Shown one piece after another: positions 1-8,498 of a stretch of 64,000 nt of DNA. Under the pieces are notes generated by a model. That model saw only the letters and a list, made by a program, of their open reading frames with translations, searched no databases and had not been told where the DNA came from. Where the stretch lies: positions 124,001 to 188,000 of the forward strand of contig NZ_JAOCZP010000009.1 in NCBI RefSeq assembly GCF_025336525.1, given 5' to 3'. Each line of letters begins with the position of its first letter. Position 1 is the stretch's first letter. The translations under genes were made by a program, and so were the position numbers. This stretch comes from Chelativorans salis. GTDB lineage: Bacteria > Pseudomonadota > Alphaproteobacteria > Rhizobiales > Rhizobiaceae.

Positions 1-714
1 ATGGGACTGTGCCTTGCCGGCTTCTTCGGTGCCATGTTCTGGGCCGCGCATCGCACCACTGCGCTGTCGATGGCAACTCTCTATGTCAGCGTCCCGCTGC
101 TCGCCTATTGCCTCGGTCGCGGGTTTGGCGTGGAAAGCCCTGCGTGGCGCCTGCTTGCCATCCTGGCTCTCGGCGCGATCGGCGCGATGGGGCTTGCCCT
201 GGCGGAAAGTGGCGCTGCGCTCGACGGGCTGCAGTTCGGCATCGCCGAAGCAGCATTCTTCCTCGGCTGCGTGGCTTCCGCACTGTACCCGGTCTTGAGC
301 AAGTGGGGGCTGGCGCGGGGCTGGCTTTCCGATCGGGCCGCACTGCGCACCTTCTGGAGCCTGGTTACCGGCGGCGTGCTGATCGGCTTGGTGGGGCTGG
401 TCGTGGAGGCGCCGAGGGCCCTCGCCTCCATGACGCTTTTCGATTTCCTGCTGGTGGCCTATCTGGGCGTATTCTCCAGCGGCGTCACCTTCTGGCTGAT
501 GCAGCGGGCGACCGCCGTGCTGACCCCCGGCGCGGTCACGGCTTACACCTATCTCGTTCCGTTCGTCTCCATGCTGCTCCTGTTTGCCGGCGAGCCCGAG
601 CGCATAGGCTGGCAGTGGCTGCCGGGCAGCCTGATGGTGGTACTGGCGATCGTGCTTCTGCTGCGCCGCACGCCATCCAAATCGTCCCGATGGCGGCCGG
701 CGCCGTCTTCCTGA
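1..714 (+). CDS. EamA/DMT-family transporter, 5' truncated by the window
   Basis: Polytopic inner-membrane protein of the drug/metabolite transporter superfamily, which exports small metabolites. Only 237 residues are visible against about 290-300 for a full two-EamA-repeat protein. The N-terminal helices are missing, so the in-frame ATG at base 1 is probably internal and the true start lies left of the window. About seven hydrophobic segments can be read, including the second repeat with a threonine- and valine-rich helix followed by a conserved proline region near residues 180-190. The C-terminus is short and basic. Substrate cannot be told from sequence. Confidence 0.75.
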   Translation: MGLCLAGFFGAMFWAAHRTTALSMATLYVSVPLLAYCLGRGFGVESPAWRLLAILALGAIGAMGLALAESGAALDGLQFGIAEAAFFLGCVASALYPVLSKWGLARGWLSDRAALRTFWSLVTGGVLIGLVGLVVEAPRALASMTLFDFLLVAYLGVFSSGVTFWLMQRATAVLTPGAVTAYTYLVPFVSMLLLFAGEPERIGWQWLPGSLMVVLAIVLLLRRTPSKSSRWRPAPSS

Positions 715-764
715 CGGCCTCCCGCCCACCTCCATCACCAACCAATCCGAGAGGAATTAGACCG

Positions 765-1403
765 ATGCGTATCACCGTCTTCGGAGCAACCGGCAACGTT
801 GGGCGCCACGTCGTGGCCGAGGCACTCGAGCGCGGCCACGATGTCACGGCGGTCACGCGGGACCCTGCACGGTCCGCCGACCTGCCCGCAGCGGCCACCG
901 CCCGTTCCGGCAATGCCGCAAATGCCGATCATGTCGCCACTCTGAGCGCCGGCCAGGATCTGGTGATCAGCGCCACCCGCCCGGCATCTGGCAGCGAGCC
1001 CGAGCTGGTTGCCACTGCCGAGGCGCTTCTGGACGGGCTCGCTCGCACCGGCGTGCGGCTGCTGCTCGTCGGCGGTGCCGGCAGCCTGATCGTTCCCGAT
1101 ACGGGCGGCTGCCTCGTGGACGATCCGCGATACATCTCCGCAGGCTTTCGGGATATCGCGCTGGCGTGCTGCGACCAGCTTGAGGTCTGCCGCGTCGACA
1201 CCGCAGTAGACTGGGCCTATCTAAGCCCGCCGGCACTGCTAGAGCCGGGGGACCGCACCGGCCGCTTTCGGCTGGGCGGCGACGAGTTGCTTGTCGACGC
1301 CGCCGGCCGTTCGGGAATTTCCGTGGCGGACTTGGCGGTGGCGCTGCTCGACGAAGCGGAGCGGCCGAGACACCGCAGGGCCAGGTTTACCGTTGCCTAC
1401 TGA
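765..1403 (+). CDS. NAD(P)-binding Rossmann protein (NmrA/YwnB-like)
   Basis: 212 residues starting with the dinucleotide-binding motif GATGNVGRHV at residues 6-15, typical of atypical short-chain reductases of the NmrA/NAD(P)H-binding type (BVR-B-like). A GAGSL segment in mid-protein fits the same fold. The classical SDR Tyr-x3-Lys pair is not evident, so it may sense or bind redox cofactor rather than oxidise an alcohol. The ATG is chosen because a purine-rich GAGGAA lies 8-9 bases upstream; reading the frame further back has no Rossmann homology. It lies 50 bp after the EamA gene and probably shares its transcript. Confidence 0.8.
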   Translation: MRITVFGATGNVGRHVVAEALERGHDVTAVTRDPARSADLPAAATARSGNAANADHVATLSAGQDLVISATRPASGSEPELVATAEALLDGLARTGVRLLLVGGAGSLIVPDTGGCLVDDPRYISAGFRDIALACCDQLEVCRVDTAVDWAYLSPPALLEPGDRTGRFRLGGDELLVDAAGRSGISVADLAVALLDEAERPRHRRARFTVAY

Positions 1404-1538
1404 GCGTGCTGAAGCCGCGAGTTGGCCGGGATGGCTCCGCCCACCGCACGACACAACTGCGGGAGGAGAACATCCATCTTGACGCCTCCTATGGCCGTGC
1501 GATCCTCTACAGGAACACTCGGTCTGGGGAGAAAGCAC

Positions 1539-2624
1539 ATGTGGCCCGACGCGCGAATTCTCGACCTCTTTTCGATAAAGCTACCCATCATCCAGGCGCC
1601 AATGGCGGGATCGTCGGGCGCGGAGCTCGCCATAGCCGTTTGCGAGGCGGGCGGGCTGGGATCGCTGCCATGCGCGATGCTGAGTGCGGACCAGATCCGC
1701 ACCGAGATGGACATCATACGCCAGAACACGCGCGGGCCGGTCAATCTGAACTTCTTCTGCCACATACCTGCCGCCGACACGGAGCGCGAGGCGGCATGGC
1801 GGCGGCGTCTGGCGCCATATTATCATGAGCTCGATCTCGACCCCGACGCCGCACCCACCGGATCGGGGCGCACGCCCTTCGACGAGGCTGCCTGTCAAAT
1901 CGTGGAGGAGTTCAGACCGGAGGTCGTGAGCTTCCATTTCGGACTACCGGAAGAGCCCCTCCTCGGCCGCGTAAAATCGAGCGGAGCGACCGTCCTCGCC
2001 TCGGCGACCACCGTCGAAGAAGCGCGGTGGCTGGAAGCGCACGGCTGCGACGCGATTATCGCACAAGGCGCCGAGGCCGGCGGCCACCGCGGCGTGTTCC
2101 TCGGCTCGGACATCGAATGCCAGCCGGGAACCTTCGCCCTTGTGCCGCAAGTGGTCGATGCCGTGTCCGTTCCCGTCATCGCCGCCGGCGGCATTGCCGA
2201 CGGGCGCGGGATCGCCGCGGCATTCGCGCTGGGCGCGACGGCGGTGCAGATCGGCACCGCCTATCTGCGCTGCCCGGAATCGCTGGCTGGCGAGGGCTAC
2301 CGCTTAGCACTATCGACGGCGCGCGACGACCAGACCGCGCTAACGAACATCTTCACCGGACGACCAGCCCGCGGGATCATGAACCGCTTCATGCGCGAGG
2401 TCGGCCCCATGAACGCAGAGGCGCCGGTTTTTCCCACCGCGACGGCGGCGATGATGCCGTTGCGACAGAAGGCCGAGGCCGCGGGATCAACCGGCTTCTC
2501 CCCGCTGTGGGCCGGACAGGCGGCGGCGTTGGCAAGACCCCTGCCGGCGGGCGCGTTGACACGAGAGCTTGCCGAAGAGGCACTCCAGGTATTGGATCGT
2601 ATCCGGGTCAGCACCCTGCCGTAG
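1539..2624 (+). CDS. nitronate monooxygenase (2-nitropropane dioxygenase family)
   Basis: FMN-dependent TIM-barrel enzyme of 361 residues that oxidises alkyl nitronates such as propionate 3-nitronate. Visible family features are the N-terminal PIIQAPMAGSS motif (FMN/phosphate contact), AGGHRG with the expected histidine in mid-protein, then AAGGIADGRG and GATAVQIGTAYL, the FMN-phosphate binding end of the barrel. The ATG at 1539 follows a GGGGAGAAA ribosome-binding stretch. An in-frame ATG 117 bases upstream would add a tail unrelated to the family. It is convergent with the ornithine cyclodeaminase gene, with only 17 bases between stops. Confidence 0.88.
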   Translation: MWPDARILDLFSIKLPIIQAPMAGSSGAELAIAVCEAGGLGSLPCAMLSADQIRTEMDIIRQNTRGPVNLNFFCHIPAADTEREAAWRRRLAPYYHELDLDPDAAPTGSGRTPFDEAACQIVEEFRPEVVSFHFGLPEEPLLGRVKSSGATVLASATTVEEARWLEAHGCDAIIAQGAEAGGHRGVFLGSDIECQPGTFALVPQVVDAVSVPVIAAGGIADGRGIAAAFALGATAVQIGTAYLRCPESLAGEGYRLALSTARDDQTALTNIFTGRPARGIMNRFMREVGPMNAEAPVFPTATAAMMPLRQKAEAAGSTGFSPLWAGQAAALARPLPAGALTRELAEEALQVLDRIRVSTLP

Positions 2625-2641
2625 TCCACCTGGAACGGCTC

Positions 2642-3721
2642 CTACAGGATCAAGCCCTTCTCCCTTTGCGCCAGCAGGGACGAGCCGGGGAAGCGCAGGA
2701 GCATGCCGAAGAGGTCGCGCGGCTCGTCGGGATCAGCCAAGAGATCGAGCTCGGTGTAGAGGCCGGTCTGTTCAATCTTGTCGCGCACGTATCGTAGCGC
2801 GGAAAAATCCTCGGTGGCGAAACCGACTGAATCGAACAGGGTGATCTGCCGCGCCTCGCACCGGCCGATAGCCTTGCCGGCAACCAAGCGCCACAGCTCT
2901 TCCACCGGATGATCCTTGTCGAGCTGCTGTATTTCGCCCTCAATGCGTGTTTGCGGCGGGTATTCGACGAAGATGTCGGAGCGCAGGAGGATGTCGCGGT
3001 GCAACTCCGTCTTGCCCGGACAGTCGCCCCCAACGGCGTTGATGTGGACGCCCGCACCCACCATGTTATCTGTCAGAATCGTCGCATACTGCTTGTCGGC
3101 CGTGGCAGTGGTGATGATCTGCGCTCCCTCCACCGCGTCCTCTCCGCTGGCGCAGGCCGTCATTTCGAAGCCCAGGCCGGCGAGATTGCGCCTGCATTTC
3201 TCGGTCGCCCCGCGGTCGATGTCGTAGAGACGCAGCTTGCGGATGCCGAGAAGCGCCTTGAACGCCATGGCCTGGAACTCGGCCTGCGCACCATTGCCGA
3301 TCAGCGCCATGCAATCCGCCCCCCTAGGCGCCAGATATTTCGCTGCAAGCGCCGAGGTCGCCGCAGTGCGGAGCGCCGTCAGGATGGTCATTTCCGAGAT
3401 CAGCAGCGGGTAGCCGTTGCCGACATCGGCGAACACGCCGAAGGCAGTCACGGTCTGCCGCCCCTCACGGGTGTTCTTCGGATGGCCGTTCACGTATTTG
3501 AAGCCGTAGTGCCTGCCGTCGCTCGTCGGCATCAACTCGATGACCCCTTCGCGGCTGTGCGAGGCGACGCGGGGCGTCTTGTCGAATTTCTCCCAGCGGC
3601 GAAAATCCTCTTCGAGATAGGCGGTAAGCTCGTCCATGAAGCGCTCGACGCCGATCTCGAGAACGAGCTGCATCATGTGATGCACGCTGACGAAGGGTAC
3701 GAGGTTGAGGTGGTCGGCCAT
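2642..3721 (-). CDS. ocd: ornithine cyclodeaminase
   Basis: NAD-dependent enzyme that converts L-ornithine to L-proline and ammonia. 359 residues, the usual length for the longer alphaproteobacterial form. The Rossmann motif LIGNGAQAEFQ, the preceding TALRTAATSALAAKYLA segment and the INAVGGDCPGKTEL block carrying the catalytic Asp are typical of the ocd/mu-crystallin family. It starts four bases after the stop of the arginase gene, so the two are translated from one message and form the pathway arginine to ornithine to proline. The divergent Lrp-type gene is the likely regulator. Confidence 0.92.
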   Translation of the reverse strand: MADHLNLVPFVSVHHMMQLVLEIGVERFMDELTAYLEEDFRRWEKFDKTPRVASHSREGVIELMPTSDGRHYGFKYVNGHPKNTREGRQTVTAFGVFADVGNGYPLLISEMTILTALRTAATSALAAKYLAPRGADCMALIGNGAQAEFQAMAFKALLGIRKLRLYDIDRGATEKCRRNLAGLGFEMTACASGEDAVEGAQIITTATADKQYATILTDNMVGAGVHINAVGGDCPGKTELHRDILLRSDIFVEYPPQTRIEGEIQQLDKDHPVEELWRLVAGKAIGRCEARQITLFDSVGFATEDFSALRYVRDKIEQTGLYTELDLLADPDEPRDLFGMLLRFPGSSLLAQREKGLIL

Positions 3722-3725
3722 GGGA

Positions 3726-4646
3726 TCAGTGGCTCCTTGTGGGGCGATCCATGATGCGGCGGCCCATCAGGCTTGCCGTGAGGTCGACGAGAAGGGTTGC
3801 CGTGCGCCCTCTTTCATCGAGGAATGGGTTTAGCTCGACGACGTCGAGACTGGAGACGAGGCCGCTGTCGTGCAGCATCTCCATCGCCAGATGCGCCTCG
3901 CGAAAGGTAGCGCCGCCGGGAACGGTGGTGCCGACCGCCGGTGCGAATGACGGGTCGAGGAAGTCGACGTCGAGGCTGACATGCAGGAGGCCGTTCGCCG
4001 CCGCCACCCGCTCCAGAAAAGTGCGGAGCAGCGACGCCACGCCGTGTTCGTCGATGGCGCGCATATCGTGCACGGTGACACCGGCGGCGGCAAGCGCCTG
4101 GCGCTCGGCGGGATCGACACTTCGCAGGCCGAAGGTGCAGACATGGCGCGGGTCGACCGGCGCCGCCAGCTTGGGGAAATAGCCTTCGAACCCCTTTTGG
4201 CCGCAGGCATAGGCAAGCGACACGCCGTGCAGATTGCCGCTTGCCGTGGTCTCGAGTGTGTGGAAATCGGGATGGGCGTCGAGCCACAGGACGAAGAGCG
4301 GCCGTCCCATCTCGGCCGCACGCCGCGCGACGCCGGAGACCGATCCCGCGGAAATACTGTGGTCACCACCCAGAAAGATGGGCATACCCTCGCCGCTTGC
4401 CATATACGCCGCCTCGGCGATGGCGGTTGTCCAGGCGACGATCTCCGGCAGCGCACGAAGCGCAGTGTTGTCGTGGATGAGCGGCTGCGGCGGTGCTGGT
4501 GTGACGGTACCGAGATCGCTCACCTCATGTCCGAGATCGGTCAGCGCCGCGACAAGACCCGCCGTCCGCAACGCGCTCGGCCCCATCTCGCAGCCCATCC
4601 GGCCAGCCCCGTCTTGAACGGGTATGCCCAGGATCTTGCAGTGCAT
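3726..4646 (-). CDS. rocF: arginase
   Basis: Mn-dependent hydrolase splitting L-arginine into ornithine and urea. 306 residues. All three metal-binding blocks of the ureohydrolase family can be read: GGDHSISAGS, DAHPDFHT and SLDVDFLDP. The start is set at 4646 because MHCKILGIPVQ begins the conserved first strand and GGCGGAG lies just upstream. An in-frame ATG at 4724 would add 26 unrelated residues and run into the promoter. It is the first gene of the arginase-ornithine cyclodeaminase pair and diverges from the Lrp-type regulator. Confidence 0.93.
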   Translation of the reverse strand: MHCKILGIPVQDGAGRMGCEMGPSALRTAGLVAALTDLGHEVSDLGTVTPAPPQPLIHDNTALRALPEIVAWTTAIAEAAYMASGEGMPIFLGGDHSISAGSVSGVARRAAEMGRPLFVLWLDAHPDFHTLETTASGNLHGVSLAYACGQKGFEGYFPKLAAPVDPRHVCTFGLRSVDPAERQALAAAGVTVHDMRAIDEHGVASLLRTFLERVAAANGLLHVSLDVDFLDPSFAPAVGTTVPGGATFREAHLAMEMLHDSGLVSSLDVVELNPFLDERGRTATLLVDLTASLMGRRIMDRPTRSH

Positions 4647-4778
4647 CGCCCAACTCCGCCAATGTTGCGAACGCCCGCCATTCGATCTCGATTTACCGTC
4701 AGAATGAACAAGCCAATTTGACATATATATCGAAACTATTTACCGATTTGGCAATGATCGCCACCATATCGGCTAACG
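4647..4778. promoter_or_regulatory. divergent promoter region, arginase / Lrp-type regulator
   Basis: 132 bp, markedly more AT-rich than the flanking genes. A TTGACA hexamer at 4718-4723 could be a -35 element for the regulator, with a weak -10 about 17 bases downstream. ATTTACCG occurs twice, at 4691-4698 and 4738-4745, spaced 47 bp apart. The second copy leads into the inverted repeat listed separately. Shared control of both arms by the Lrp-type protein is inferred from the arrangement. Confidence 0.55.
4743..4772. promoter_or_regulatory. candidate Lrp-family operator
   Basis: Inverted repeat CCGATTTGG (4743-4751), 12-base spacer, CCATATCGG (4764-4772), matching at 8 of 9 positions. It ends six bases before the regulator ATG and lies downstream of the candidate -35. 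That position would suit autorepression. Confidence 0.4.
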
Positions 4779-5216
4779 ATGGATCAGATCGACGAACGTC
4801 TCATCACGCTTCTTCGCCACGACGCGCGGCGGGGCATATCCGACCTGGCGCTCGATCTCGGCGTATCGCGGGCTACGGTGCGCGCGCGCATGGTGCGTCT
4901 CGAGCAGTCAGGCGCCATCATCGGCTACACCGTCGTCCTGCGCGCGGATGCGGTCGATTCTCCCGTGCGCGGCATCATGATGGTGGAGATCGAGGGGCGT
5001 ATGGCAGATCGAGTCATCCATTCGCTCAGCGGACTTGCGGAGGTCTCGGCGATCCACACAACCAATGGACGCTGGGACATCATAGTCGAACTCGGCACAG
5101 CGGCCCTCGCCGATTTGGACGCCGTGCTGCGGCGCATTCGCTTGATTCCGGGTATCATGGCCAGCGAGACAAGCCTGCTCCTGGCCACACCCCACAGCAC
5201 GAAGGCGCGGCTCTGA
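4779..5216 (+). CDS. Lrp/AsnC-family transcriptional regulator
   Basis: 145-residue DNA-binding protein. The N-terminal winged helix starts with MDQIDERLITLLRHDAR and has the recognition helix around LGVSRATVRARMVRLEQSG, ending in the family hallmark GAIIGYTV. The C-terminal RAM (AsnC_trans_reg) domain senses an amino acid; the TTNGRWDIIVELGT segment matches this domain. It is divergent from arginase and ornithine cyclodeaminase, which makes it the likely arginine- or ornithine-responsive regulator of that pair, in the way ArgR/OccR-like Lrp proteins work in other alphaproteobacteria. The effector is inferred. Confidence 0.9.
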   Translation: MDQIDERLITLLRHDARRGISDLALDLGVSRATVRARMVRLEQSGAIIGYTVVLRADAVDSPVRGIMMVEIEGRMADRVIHSLSGLAEVSAIHTTNGRWDIIVELGTAALADLDAVLRRIRLIPGIMASETSLLLATPHSTKARL

Positions 5217-5247
5217 TATTGGCGTTGCGAGTAATCGATCCTTCTCG

Positions 5248-7008
5248 ATGATCCTAGACGAAACAATTCCACGAACGCTGGAGACCCTCGTCTCCCAATT
5301 GACGCGGCCTGCCTATCGCGGAGCTCGGGTTGAAGCGTGGCTCTTCGAGGATGAAGCCGCACGGCGCGCGTGCGAAGACCGGCTTGCGGCCGCCGGCGTG
5401 GAAGCCCGCCTGCGCAGTGCCTACAAACCGCTTCTGCATTTCTTTCTGGAGGAGGTGGACCTGGCCGCCCTGTCGGGCGTCACGATCCGCTATCCCCGTC
5501 ATCCGAACGCACCGGGCCGACGCTTTCTCCTGGAGGCCTATCCTCTCGCCGCCCTCCTCAAGGATGCGGAGACCGTCTTCGAAACCAGCGACCAGGACGG
5601 GCTGGAGTATTTCCTCACCCTCGTCCGGAAGGATGGAGCGGTGGAGGAGCATCGCATTTTCGCTCCCAACCGGCTTCATGTCGATCCGCTCGGACAAACC
5701 CTGCTTTCACCGACAGGCTGGCTCAAGATCACCGGGGGAAAGGACGGCAGCGACACGGACTGCCGTCTTGCGACCGATTACGAAAGCGCGTTTGAGCTCG
5801 TGATTACCGCCGTCGGCACGCATTCCTGGCCGGCGCACGAGCCCTATTTCGAGGAGCTTCGCATCAGGATCGATCTGCCGGGGCAGGAGCGGCCGCTTGA
5901 CTGCGGCGACGAGGCGGTGAGCCTTCATGAGGCGTTGCACGAGGATGTCTGTTTTTCGCTCCTGCAGATTCTTCAGCACCATGCGGGACGCACGGCCGGG
6001 GACAGGACCTTCCAACCCGGACAGATCGTTCCCGATGTCCGCGCATACGGTGACACGCTGCGGGTGCGGGTTAGCGTCGAACCCTTGACGACCGGGGAGG
6101 CAGTCGTTCCCCGTCAGCCGCTCGCCACTGCATCCGCCCCGTTGGGTATTGCCCAGATCCAGTATGAGCTTGCCGCGCGCGGCGGAACGGGTTTCGAGGC
6201 GCGCTCCCGCGCCGGACGGGCGGTTCAGGGGGTTTATCGTCGCGGAACGGAAGCGGCCGTGCTGATCAGCGCAGGTCAACATGGCAACGAGACATCGGGC
6301 GTGGTGGGGGCGCTGCGGGCAGCCGATGCGCTTGCCGCGCGGCCCGGCACGCATTTCGCCGTCATCCCGCTCGAGAACCCTGACGGCTATGCCCTCCATC
6401 AGCGCCTGAGCGCGCATCAGCCGCGTCACATGCTCCATGCGGCCCGCTATACCGCATTTGGAGACGATATCGAATATCGGGTGAGCGAGCCGTTGCATGA
6501 ACTTGCCGCACGGCGTGAAGCGTTGAGGCTCACGGATGCGAAACTCTACATCAACCTGCACGGCTACCCGTCGCACGAATGGACGCGTCCGCTTTCAGGC
6601 TACATTCCGCGAAACTTCGAGACGTGGACGATTCCCAAGGGCTTCTTTCTGATCATGCGCCATCACGAGGGTTGGCGCGAACCCGCTTTGAAGCTCGTCG
6701 ACGCCGTGACCGCGAGGCTTGCCGCTCTTCCGGGGCTGATGGATTACAACCGGCAACAACTCTTCCTGTTTGAAACGCACGCCGGCGAGACCGGGTACAC
6801 CATGGTCAACGGCTTTCCCTGCCTGATCGGCGAAGAGGATCGTCATGCGGTGCCGATGACGCTGATAACGGAGTTTCCCGACGAGACGATCTACGGAGAG
6901 GCTTTCGTCTTCGCTCATACGGCGCAGATGGAAGCCGTGCTGGCCGCCTATGAGGCCTATAATACGCTTCAGGTGTCGGCCTCAGATAAGCCGCCGCGCT
7001 CCTATTGA
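5248..7008 (+). CDS. M14-family zinc carboxypeptidase-like protein
   Basis: 586 residues. A non-catalytic N-terminal half of about 330 residues precedes an M14 peptidase domain. Zinc ligands fit His345 and Glu348 (HGNE) and His438 (NLHGYPSHEW); Glu509 or Glu514 near LFETHAGETG could be the catalytic glutamate. The NPDGY motif typical of M14 enzymes is present (IPLENPDGY). No signal peptide is seen, so it is probably cytoplasmic. It starts 31 bases after the Lrp-type gene without a strong ribosome-binding site. The location suggests use on arginine-containing or modified amino-acid substrates, but the substrate is unknown. Confidence 0.8.
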   Translation: MILDETIPRTLETLVSQLTRPAYRGARVEAWLFEDEAARRACEDRLAAAGVEARLRSAYKPLLHFFLEEVDLAALSGVTIRYPRHPNAPGRRFLLEAYPLAALLKDAETVFETSDQDGLEYFLTLVRKDGAVEEHRIFAPNRLHVDPLGQTLLSPTGWLKITGGKDGSDTDCRLATDYESAFELVITAVGTHSWPAHEPYFEELRIRIDLPGQERPLDCGDEAVSLHEALHEDVCFSLLQILQHHAGRTAGDRTFQPGQIVPDVRAYGDTLRVRVSVEPLTTGEAVVPRQPLATASAPLGIAQIQYELAARGGTGFEARSRAGRAVQGVYRRGTEAAVLISAGQHGNETSGVVGALRAADALAARPGTHFAVIPLENPDGYALHQRLSAHQPRHMLHAARYTAFGDDIEYRVSEPLHELAARREALRLTDAKLYINLHGYPSHEWTRPLSGYIPRNFETWTIPKGFFLIMRHHEGWREPALKLVDAVTARLAALPGLMDYNRQQLFLFETHAGETGYTMVNGFPCLIGEEDRHAVPMTLITEFPDETIYGEAFVFAHTAQMEAVLAAYEAYNTLQVSASDKPPRSY

Positions 7009-7012
7009 GCGC

Positions 7013-8491
7013 TCAGGTGACACGATCCAGCGCCGTATCCCTGAGCTTTTCGTATTTTGCGCGCCGATCGCCTAAAAGGGCAGCGAGATCGGGTTCCGGC
7101 TCGATCATGCGGTCGAGCTCAGGTTCTGCCGCCAGGAGGTCTAGCGGATCTTCCGGCTGATATGCGGCGGCCATCGCCAGCTTTGCGGCCCCCATCGCGG
7201 CCGCATTCGCACGGCCCTTAGAGAGAATGATCGGTATGCCATACAAGGCGGCGATCATGCGCGGCCAGATACGTGACTGCGATCCGCCGCCGACCACCTG
7301 CAACTGCGAGCAGGTTATGCCGTGGTCGCGCTGGGTCTGGACCACTTCCGCGAAATGAAAGGCAACGCCCTCGAAGACCGCCCAAGCCAACATCTCCCGC
7401 GTTGTCGAGAGTGACAGCATGTCCGCCAGTCCGCGCAGGCGCGCATTCTTGTGCGGTGTGCGCACGCCGTCGAGGTAGGGCAGGATCACCGGCGCACCGG
7501 CGATCCGCTGGGGGTCGTTCTCAAGAAGTGTCTCGGCTTGGCCGTCCAGCTCGGCCTCGTGCGTCCCCATGATCGTCGCCATCCAGTTGACGGCGCTGGT
7601 CGCGCTCATGGCGACGCCTTGTGAGGAAAACTGGCCGGGGGCGGCGTGTGGCGGGGTTTGCACGCCTTTTCCGGGGATTGGCCGGAATGTCGGCGTCGAA
7701 ACGCACAGAACGCCCGAGGTGCCGATCGTCAGGACACCGCGTTCGGGACGGGCCGCGCCGACGCCGATCTTGCAGGCCAAATTGTCGCCGGCGCCGCCGG
7801 CAACGACGACGGGTCCCTGGATGCCCCACCGTTCACATAGTTCGCGCCGCAGCTCGCCCGCCGGCTCCCAGGCATTGATGAGCCTCGGCAATTTTTCCAG
7901 CGCGAAGCCTGCTGCCTCGGCGAGATCAGATGCGAAGGCCATCCGGCGGTTGTCGAAGAGAAGCGTGCCGCTGGCGTCACTGGGTTCGCTGGCCCGCTCT
8001 CCTGTCAGCTTCAGCCGCACATAATCTTTCGGCAGGAGAAGGCAGTCGGCCTTTTCGATCGTCTCCGGCTCGTGCCGTGCCAACCACATCAGCTTCGGAG
8101 CGCCGAAGCCGGGATCGGGATCGATGCATGAGCGCTGCCCCATGTCGGGCACGGCCACCTGCAAGCGACGGGCCTCCTCGACCGCCCGTCCATCGTTCCA
8201 GAGGATCGCGCGCCGGACCGGCCGGTCGTCCTTGTCGATGAGGACCGTGCCCAGCATCTGGCCCGACAGACCGATGCCGCTGAGCGCTGCCATCTCGGCA
8301 GGCCGCACCGCCGCAAGTTCATCGAAAACAGCGCACAAAGCGTCCCACCACTCGTCCGGGTGCTGCTCGGACCATCCGTCCTGCAGGCGTGTTACGGAGA
8401 GGTTTCTCGTCGCTGTCCCGAGCACCTGGTGATCGTCGTTGACGAGGATCGCCTTGACGCCCGAGGTTCCGATGTCGATGCCCGCAAACAT
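7013..8491 (-). CDS. xylB: xylulokinase-like FGGY carbohydrate kinase
   Basis: 492 residues. ATP-dependent sugar kinase of the FGGY family, with phosphate-1 motif GIDIGTSGVKA at the N-terminus and the adenosine region TIGTSGVLCV and VVGGGSQSRIW further on. Closest in look to D-xylulose kinase. The start at 8491 is preferred because GGAGGG lies about 12 bases upstream and FAGIDIG is the usual beginning; an alternative start at 8518 overlaps the previous gene. Last gene of the minus-strand sugar operon, seven bases after the SorC regulator. It presumably phosphorylates the ketose produced from the imported polyol or sugar. Confidence 0.85.
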   Translation of the reverse strand: MFAGIDIGTSGVKAILVNDDHQVLGTATRNLSVTRLQDGWSEQHPDEWWDALCAVFDELAAVRPAEMAALSGIGLSGQMLGTVLIDKDDRPVRRAILWNDGRAVEEARRLQVAVPDMGQRSCIDPDPGFGAPKLMWLARHEPETIEKADCLLLPKDYVRLKLTGERASEPSDASGTLLFDNRRMAFASDLAEAAGFALEKLPRLINAWEPAGELRRELCERWGIQGPVVVAGGAGDNLACKIGVGAARPERGVLTIGTSGVLCVSTPTFRPIPGKGVQTPPHAAPGQFSSQGVAMSATSAVNWMATIMGTHEAELDGQAETLLENDPQRIAGAPVILPYLDGVRTPHKNARLRGLADMLSLSTTREMLAWAVFEGVAFHFAEVVQTQRDHGITCSQLQVVGGGSQSRIWPRMIAALYGIPIILSKGRANAAAMGAAKLAMAAAYQPEDPLDLLAAEPELDRMIEPEPDLAALLGDRRAKYEKLRDTALDRVT

Positions 8492-8498
8492 GGCTTGA

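Noticed and set aside
5707-6576. Long open frame antisense to the M14 peptidase
   Set aside because: High-GC shadow of the real gene; the plus-strand frame has zinc motifs and the antisense frame has none. The same applies to many long antisense frames elsewhere, for example 21101-22186 opposite exoP.
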